64,000 nt of DNA from Tomitella cavernea (GTDB lineage: Bacteria > Actinomycetota > Actinomycetes > Mycobacteriales > Mycobacteriaceae): assembly GCF_016599145.1 (NCBI RefSeq), contig NZ_JAENKO010000023.1, positions 1-64,000 of the forward strand, given 5' to 3'. The translations under genes and the position numbers were made by a program. A model generated the notes under the pieces. It was not told where the DNA came from. It searched no databases and worked only from the letters and a program-made list of their open reading frames with translations. Below, one piece after another: positions 56,749 to 64,000 of the stretch (the first letter of the stretch is position 1; every line of letters begins with the position of its first letter).

Positions 56749-57512
56749 CCCGCCGCCGGTTCGCCTTCCCCGGCGCGGTCGACGCGCCCGTCGCCGGCAT
56801 CCTCGACCTGCCCGACGGCCCGGCTCGCGGCACCGTTCTGTATGCGCACTGCTTCACCTGTTCCAAGGACACCATCGCCTCCGCGCGGATCTGCCGGGAG
56901 CTGGTCGACGCCGGGTTCGCGGCGGCGCGGATCGACTTCACCGGGCTCGGCGAATCGGGCGGCGCATTCCGCGACACCACCTTCAGCGCCACCATCGAGG
57001 ACCTCGTGCTGGCCGCCGAGCACCTGGCAGGCATCGGCGCGGCGCCCGACCTGCTGGTGGGCCACTCGCTGGGCGGGGCGGCGGTGCTGGCCTCCGCCGC
57101 GCACATCCGCGGCGTGCGCGGCGTGGCCACCGTCGCCGCGCCCTACACCGTCACCGCTCTGCACCGGCACTTCACCGCGCAGCGCGCACGGATCGAGCGC
57201 GACGGGCAGGCCGACGTGCCGCTGGCCGGCCGTCCGCTGACGATCACCCGCGAGTTCGTCCACGACCTGGACCGGCACGACATCGCCGCCAGCGTCGCGC
57301 GCTTGGGCGTGCCGGTGCTGTTCGTGCACGCGCTCGGCGACAGGGAGGTGCCCCTCGCCGACGCGGAACGCCTCTACGCCGCGGCCCGCGAACCCAAGGA
57401 TCTCGCCACCCTCGACGACACCGCCGATCACCTGCTCACCCGGCACGGCTCGGCGGCCCGGGCGGGACGGATCATCGCGCAGTGGGCGGCGCGGGTGGTG
57501 GAGACGCGATAG
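56745..57512 (+). CDS. Alpha/beta hydrolase (OsmC-associated/dienelactone-like type)
   Basis: The product has 255 residues. It begins RRRFAFPGAVDAPVAGILDLP, then LYAHCFTCSKD (oxyanion region), the nucleophile elbow VGHSLGGAAVLA, the Asp region VLFVHALGDREVPLADAERLY and the His in TADHLLT. This group is often fused or linked to OsmC-like proteins; none is nearby. It may hydrolyse peroxidised esters or lactones. The GTG start overlaps a short upstream frame. Confidence 0.82.
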   Translation: MTRRRFAFPGAVDAPVAGILDLPDGPARGTVLYAHCFTCSKDTIASARICRELVDAGFAAARIDFTGLGESGGAFRDTTFSATIEDLVLAAEHLAGIGAAPDLLVGHSLGGAAVLASAAHIRGVRGVATVAAPYTVTALHRHFTAQRARIERDGQADVPLAGRPLTITREFVHDLDRHDIAASVARLGVPVLFVHALGDREVPLADAERLYAAAREPKDLATLDDTADHLLTRHGSAARAGRIIAQWAARVVETR

Positions 57513-57524
57513 GTCTCCACGCCG

Positions 57525-58484
57525 TCAGCCCCAGTGGCTCGTCGCCAGCAGTGCCAGCAGTTCGTAGACGACGTGCGCCGCGGCGATCCCGGTGACCTCG
57601 GCGTGGTCGTAGGCCGGCGCCACCTCCACCACGTCCGCGCCCAGCAGCCCCCGGCCCGCCAGCGCCCGCAGCGTGAGCAGCAACTCGCGGGAGGTGAGCC
57701 CGCCCGCCTCGGGGGTGCCGGTGCCGGGGGCGTGCGCCGGGTCGAGCACGTCCACGTCCACCGACACGTAGACGGGGCCGTCGCCGAGGCGCCGCAGCAT
57801 CCGATGCGCCACCCCGGCCGCGCCTTCTGTTTCGTAGGTGTCCGCCGGGATCACCTGGAAGCCCAGGACCGCGTCGTCGCGCAGGTCGTACTCCGAATAC
57901 AGCGGGCCGCGGGTGCCCACGTGCACCGAGCGGCGCAGGTCGATCAGCCCCTCCTCGCTGGCCCGCCGGAACGGGGTGCCGTGCGTGTACGGCGCGCCGA
58001 AGTAGGTGTCCCAGGTGTCCAGGTGCGCGTCGAAGTGCACCACCGCCACCGGGCCGGTGTCGCGCGCCACCGCCCGCAGGATCGGCAGGGCGAGGGTGTG
58101 GTCGCCGCCGAGCGTCACCACCCGCATGCCCGACGCGCGCAGCCCCGCCACGCCCGCCTCCACGTCGCCGAGCGCGGCGGGGATGTCGAACGGGTTCAGC
58201 GCCAGGTCGCCCGCGTCCACCACCTGCCGCGCCGCGAACGGGGAGACGCCCAGGCCCGGGTGGAACGGCCGCAGCAGCCGCGACGACGCGCGGATGTGCC
58301 CGGGCCCGAACCGCGCGCCCGGCCGGTAGCTGGTGCCCGCGTCGAACGGGGCGCCCAGCACGGCGATCCCGCCGCGAAGTCCGTCCGGCCGTACCTCGTC
58401 GATGCGGGGCAGGCGGGCGAACGTGGGCGGGCCCGCGAACCGCGGCACCCGCGTGGCGTCCACGGGGCCCACGGGATCCGTCAT
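57525..58484 (-). CDS. Ureohydrolase (agmatinase/guanidinobutyrase family)
   Basis: The product has 319 residues with all binuclear manganese ligands of the arginase superfamily: GGDHTLALP, HFDAHLDTWD and SVDVDVLDPAHAPGTGTPEAGG. Agmatinases release urea from agmatine, and guanidinobutyrases from 4-guanidinobutyrate. The PGTGTPE form is typical of the agmatinase/guanidinobutyrase branch rather than arginase. The near presence of a nitrilase-type amidase and an amino-acid 2-monooxygenase favours guanidinobutyrate, but this is inference. Confidence 0.85.
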   Translation of the reverse strand: MTDPVGPVDATRVPRFAGPPTFARLPRIDEVRPDGLRGGIAVLGAPFDAGTSYRPGARFGPGHIRASSRLLRPFHPGLGVSPFAARQVVDAGDLALNPFDIPAALGDVEAGVAGLRASGMRVVTLGGDHTLALPILRAVARDTGPVAVVHFDAHLDTWDTYFGAPYTHGTPFRRASEEGLIDLRRSVHVGTRGPLYSEYDLRDDAVLGFQVIPADTYETEGAAGVAHRMLRRLGDGPVYVSVDVDVLDPAHAPGTGTPEAGGLTSRELLLTLRALAGRGLLGADVVEVAPAYDHAEVTGIAAAHVVYELLALLATSHWG

Positions 58485-58601
58485 GGTGCCGATTGTCCCC
58501 CTCGCACGCGCCGAGTGGGCGGTTCTCCGGTGTCCGATCGGCGGTGGAGCACCGAAGAACACCCCACTCGCGGGGGCGACGCGCCGGTAACATCGTGAGC
58601 C

Positions 58602-61022
<2,421 letters not shown>

Positions 61023-61025
<3 letters not shown>

Positions 61026-61097
61026 GCCCGGCGCTTCGCGGAAGGTATGAGCCCGGCGCTCCGCGGAAGGTATGAGCTCGGCGCTTCGCGGAAATAG
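61023..61097. repeat. 25-bp tandem repeat, three copies
   Basis: Three consecutive units start TGAGC(C/T)CGGCGCT at 61023, 61048 and 61073, with one to five differences between units. The first TGA is the stop codon of the UvrA-like gene. Each unit holds GCGCTTCGCGG, a small hairpin. Confidence 0.8.
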
Positions 61098-61176
61098 TGC
61101 CGCGCGGGCGGGTGTTCTGGTGGGATGGAGGAGGCCTCCCAGGAGACCATGGTCGATCTGAATCGAGGAGCCACCA

Positions 61177-61662
61177 GTGAACCTGAAGCCACGCAATGCC
61201 CGCCTCCGTCGCCTGCCGCTGCGGGCCGTGACGGGCGCGTTCATCCTCAACTCGGGCGTCGGCAAGCTGGCCTTGGACGACGACGGCGCGGCGGGGCTGC
61301 AGTCGATGGCCGCCAACGCCGTCCCGCCCGTCAAGAGCCTGGGCCCGGGCACGTTCGGCAAGGTGCTCGCGGGCGCGGAGATCACGCTCGGATCGGCATT
61401 GCTGGCGCCGTTCGTTCCCACGGTCGTGGCGGGCGCCGGGCTCGTGGCCTTCAGCTCCGGGCTGCTGACGATGTACGCCCGCACGCCCGGCATGCACGAG
61501 GACGGCTCGCCGCGGCCCACCCAACAGGGCACGGCCATCGCCAAGGACTCGTGGCTGTTCGGCATCGGCGCCAGCCTGCTGATCGACGCCGCGCTGTCAC
61601 GCCGGAGCTGCTGTTCGTCGGAGGCGGCCGCGGTCGAGCCGCCCGCCGACGCCACCGGGTAG
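61177..61662 (+). CDS. DoxX-like small membrane protein
   Basis: The product has 161 residues with about four hydrophobic segments: LPLRAVTGAFILNSGVGK, FGKVLAGAEITLGSALLAPF, TVVAGAGLVAFSSGLL and WLFGIGASLLIDAAL. The pattern resembles DoxX/thiosulphate:quinone oxidoreductase DoxD-type membrane proteins. The tail has a Cys pair (SCCSSE). The GTG start has CGAGGAG nine bases upstream. Function is not established. Confidence 0.7.
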   Translation: MNLKPRNARLRRLPLRAVTGAFILNSGVGKLALDDDGAAGLQSMAANAVPPVKSLGPGTFGKVLAGAEITLGSALLAPFVPTVVAGAGLVAFSSGLLTMYARTPGMHEDGSPRPTQQGTAIAKDSWLFGIGASLLIDAALSRRSCCSSEAAAVEPPADATG

Positions 61663-61684
61663 ACGTAGTGAGCGGAGGCGCAAC

Positions 61685-62623
61685 ATGCGGGTGGCACTGC
61701 TGCAGGGGCCCGAGTCGGTCGACGTCGACGGCGCCCTGGCCGAGGTCGCCGCCTCGGCGCGTTCCGCAGCGGAATCCGGCGCGGTCATCCTCGTGTGCTC
61801 GGAACTCACCAGCACCGGGTACCGCCGGCCGCTGAGCCCCGAGCCGCGGCCCGACGGCGACGCGGCCGGGCCCATCGGCCGGACGATGTCCCAGGCCGCG
61901 CGCGAATCCGGCATCGCCATCGCCTACGGGTACGTCGAACAGGGCCGGGGCGGTGGCACGGGTGGCGGCGAGGATCGGGCCCTCTACAACGCGGTGGCCG
62001 TGGTGGGGGCCGACGGCGCGCTGCTCGCCCACTACCGCAAGACCCACCTGTACCGGCCGGCGGAGGAGGACGCCCGCCCGTCGGTCGGCGGCGCCCCGGA
62101 CGACGCGCACTTCACCCCGGGAGACGACCCCGTCGTGCAGTTCTCGCTCGGCGGCCTGACCTGCGGAATCCTTATCTGTTACGACGTCGAGTTCCCGGAG
62201 GCGGTGCGCGCCCACGCACTGGCGGGCACCGACTGGCTACTGGTGCCCACGGCCCTCGTCTACCCCGACGACCACGTGGCCAGGATCCTGGTGCCCGCGC
62301 GCGCCGTGGAGAGCCAGCTGTTCATCTCCTACGTCAACCGCATCGGCCAGGAGCCGGGGGCGTTCGAGGGCTCGCCGGTCACCTACTACTGCGGGCACAC
62401 CTGCGCCGTCGCGCCGGACAGCACCGAGTTCGCCCGCGCCGGGGACGAGGCCGAGCTGCTCGTGGTGGACCTCGACCCCGAGCTGCTGGCCCGCTCGCGG
62501 CGGCGCAACACCTACCTGCGCGACCGGCGCACCGACCTGTACGGGACGTCGGGTGACGGGATGGCGGGCGGCGGGACGGTGGGCGGCGGGGCCGGTGCGC
62601 GCAGCGCCGAGGGCCCGGCGTGA
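61685..62623 (+). CDS. davA: Nitrilase-superfamily amidase, DavA-like
   Basis: The product has 312 residues. The catalytic triad of carbon-nitrogen hydrolases is present: E40 in VCSELTSTGY, K119 in HYRKTHLY and C165 in LICYDVEFPE. The following gene encodes a DavB-type amino-acid 2-monooxygenase and overlaps its stop (GTGA). In Pseudomonas DavB makes 5-aminovaleramide from lysine and DavA hydrolyses the amide. The same chemistry exists for arginine (4-guanidinobutyramide). The amide substrate here is undecided. A Gly-rich insert (GRGGGTGGGE) is near residue 90. Confidence 0.8.
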   Translation: MRVALLQGPESVDVDGALAEVAASARSAAESGAVILVCSELTSTGYRRPLSPEPRPDGDAAGPIGRTMSQAARESGIAIAYGYVEQGRGGGTGGGEDRALYNAVAVVGADGALLAHYRKTHLYRPAEEDARPSVGGAPDDAHFTPGDDPVVQFSLGGLTCGILICYDVEFPEAVRAHALAGTDWLLVPTALVYPDDHVARILVPARAVESQLFISYVNRIGQEPGAFEGSPVTYYCGHTCAVAPDSTEFARAGDEAELLVVDLDPELLARSRRRNTYLRDRRTDLYGTSGDGMAGGGTVGGGAGARSAEGPA

Positions 62624-64000
62624 GCATCCCCGTCGCGCCCGGACCAGGCAGCCCGTTGTCGATGGTCGGCCCCGACTTCCCCTTCCCGTACGACACGTTC
62701 CGCGAGCACCCGGCGGGCATCGGCGCGGTGCCCGCGGCAGCGCACGGCACCGAGGTGGCGGTGATCGGGGCGGGCCTGTCCGGCGTCGTCGTCGCCTACG
62801 AACTGCTGCGTATGGGGCTGCGGCCCGTGGTGTACGAGGCCGAGCAGGTCGGGGGGCGCATGCGGTCCGCCGCGTTCGACGGGCACCCGGGAACCGTCGC
62901 CGAGCTGGGCGCGATGCGCTTCCCTCCGTCGTCGACCACTCTCTACGGATACGTGCGCGAGGCGGGACTGCGCACGTCGCCATTCCCGAACCCGCTCGCG
63001 CCCGCCACCCCCGAGACCGTCATCGACCTCAAGGGCACCACGGTCCGCGGCCGGACGCTGAACGAGCTGCCCGCGGTGTTCCGGCGCGTGGCGCGGGCCT
63101 GGAAAGCGACCCTCGAGGACGGCGCGGGCATGTCCGCCCTGCGCGACGCGATCCGGGCGCGCGATCCGCAGGCGATCGCGGCGCTGTGGGATCCGCTGGT
63201 GCGCCGCCACGACGACACCGCCTTCTACCGGTTCCTGGTGGACTCGCCGCACCTGTGCTCATTCGCGGACCGGGAGTTGTTCGGCCAGGTCGGCTTCGGC
63301 ACCGGCGGCTGGGACACCGACTTTTCCAACTCGATCCTCGAAGTGCTACGCGTGGTGGCGACCGCGGCCGACGAGAAGCACCGCGGGATCGACGGCGGCG
63401 CACAGCAACTGCCGCTACGGCTGTGGTCGTCGGCGCCCGCGGGGACGGCGCACTGGCCGGACGGCACCTCGCTCGCCGCCCTGCACCCCGGCGGTCTGAC
63501 CCGGCCCGCGGCGACGGCGGTCCGGCGCACGCATCCGCACCACATCACGGTCACTGACGCCGACGGAGCCATCGCCACCTACCCCGCCGTGGTGCACACG
63601 GCCCCGGTGTGGCTGCTGCTCAACACGATCCGGACGGACGAGTCGCTGTTCGGCCCGCTCCACTGGAGTGCCATCGAGCGCACCCACTACATGGGCTCTT
63701 CCAAGGTGTTCGTGCTGGTGGACAGGCCATTCTGGCGCGACGCCGACCCCGCGACCGGCCGCCCGGTGATGGGCATGACGCTCACCGACCGCATGCCGCG
63801 CGGCACCTACCTGCTCGACGGTCCACTGGCCGGGGCGGGCGCGCCGGAGGACGGACCCGCCGCGATCTGCCTGTCCTACACCTGGGCCGACGATTCGCTC
63901 AGGCTCGTGCCCCTGGGTGCCGTCGAACGCATGGACCTCATGCTGGAATCCCTGTCCGCGATCTACCCGCACGTGGATATCCGCGCGCACGTCGTCGCCC
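62620..64000 (+). CDS. davB: Amino-acid 2-monooxygenase, DavB-like (partial, runs off the window)
   Basis: An open frame of 460 codons from the GTG at 62620 is cut by the window end. It is a flavin monoamine oxidase-fold protein. The start GPDFPFPYDTFREHPAG is followed by the FAD motif VAVIGAGLSGVVVAYELL at 47 and GGRMRS. Diagnostic segments are AELGAMRFPPSS, FGQVGFGTGGWDTDF and MGSSKVFVLVDRPFWRD. These match L-lysine 2-monooxygenase (DavB) and the related tryptophan and arginine enzymes, which decarboxylate the amino acid oxidatively to an amide. Substrate is uncertain. Confidence 0.85.
   Translation, partial: MSIPVAPGPGSPLSMVGPDFPFPYDTFREHPAGIGAVPAAAHGTEVAVIGAGLSGVVVAYELLRMGLRPVVYEAEQVGGRMRSAAFDGHPGTVAELGAMRFPPSSTTLYGYVREAGLRTSPFPNPLAPATPETVIDLKGTTVRGRTLNELPAVFRRVARAWKATLEDGAGMSALRDAIRARDPQAIAALWDPLVRRHDDTAFYRFLVDSPHLCSFADRELFGQVGFGTGGWDTDFSNSILEVLRVVATAADEKHRGIDGGAQQLPLRLWSSAPAGTAHWPDGTSLAALHPGGLTRPAATAVRRTHPHHITVTDADGAIATYPAVVHTAPVWLLLNTIRTDESLFGPLHWSAIERTHYMGSSKVFVLVDRPFWRDADPATGRPVMGMTLTDRMPRGTYLLDGPLAGAGAPEDGPAAICLSYTWADDSLRLVPLGAVERMDLMLESLSAIYPHVDIRAHVVA

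Overview
The window is about 70% GC, with overlapping ATGA/GTGA gene junctions and little intergenic DNA. Its gene families point to the Mycobacteriales (mycolic-acid actinobacteria: Rhodococcus, Gordonia, Dietzia, Tomitella and relatives). The pointers are a DUF222/13E12-type protein, FhuF-like 2Fe-2S proteins, a CE1758/CE1759-type flavin pair, a qsdR/qsdA/acyl-CoA-ligase locus, many acyl-CoA catabolic genes, and a cluster of tiny proteins resembling corynebacterial PorA/PorH. The genus cannot be fixed from the sequence alone. No rRNA, tRNA, CRISPR array or intact insertion sequence was seen.

Layout. 1-5.7 kb: a truncated DUF222 protein, a methyltransferase, a secreted DUF218 protein, a FhuF-like protein, a VOC protein and an AEC transporter. 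5.9-9.6 kb: the methylcitrate-cycle operon prpDBC. 9.6-13.5 kb: a cation/H+ antiporter, an LLM flavin monooxygenase with its FMN reductase, and two small conserved proteins. 13.6-16.9 kb: a qsd-type lactone locus (TetR regulator, phosphotriesterase-like lactonase, CoA ligase) with a clear operator. 17-29.7 kb: a transporter-TetR-HAD unit, an amidohydrolase, a lower-GC serine hydrolase, and an acyl-CoA ligase/MBL/TetR/SDR/MaoC/acyl-CoA dehydrogenase group. 29.8-35.1 kb: a cobalamin riboswitch, then a corrinoid-type ABC importer with two tandem binding proteins and a second FhuF-like protein. 35.2-45.2 kb: a large SDR/enoyl-CoA hydratase/acyl-CoA dehydrogenase/phosphotransferase/FadB catabolic block. 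45.2-52.5 kb: a 60-bp repeat family, a frameshifted DUF559 gene, a copper-type P-ATPase, a carboxylesterase, a low-GC toxin-antitoxin-like pair and an MDR reductase. 52.9-54.4 kb: a low-GC operon of one secreted protein and five proteins of 29-62 residues. 54.4-64 kb: an Old Yellow Enzyme-type reductase, a hydrolase, a ureohydrolase, a short UvrA-like protein, and a DavA/DavB-like amino-acid oxidation pair that runs off the window.

How it fits together. Four 22-bp sites with arms TTGAAG/CTTCAA precede the MFS-TetR-HAD unit, a fadD gene, a second related TetR gene and the SDR-ECH-ACAD-SDR-kinase block. They outline one regulon. The adjacent acyl-CoA dehydrogenase and APH-type kinase look like a split ACAD10/ACAD11, the enzymes that handle 4-hydroxyacyl-CoA. 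With the QsdA-type lactonase, CoA ligases, FadB, and both a methylcitrate operon and B12 uptake, the window reads as a possible gamma-lactone/4-hydroxy-acid to propionyl-CoA catabolic region. That reading is inference. The other outstanding element is the tiny-protein operon at 53-54.4 kb, a candidate cell-wall channel or peptide system.
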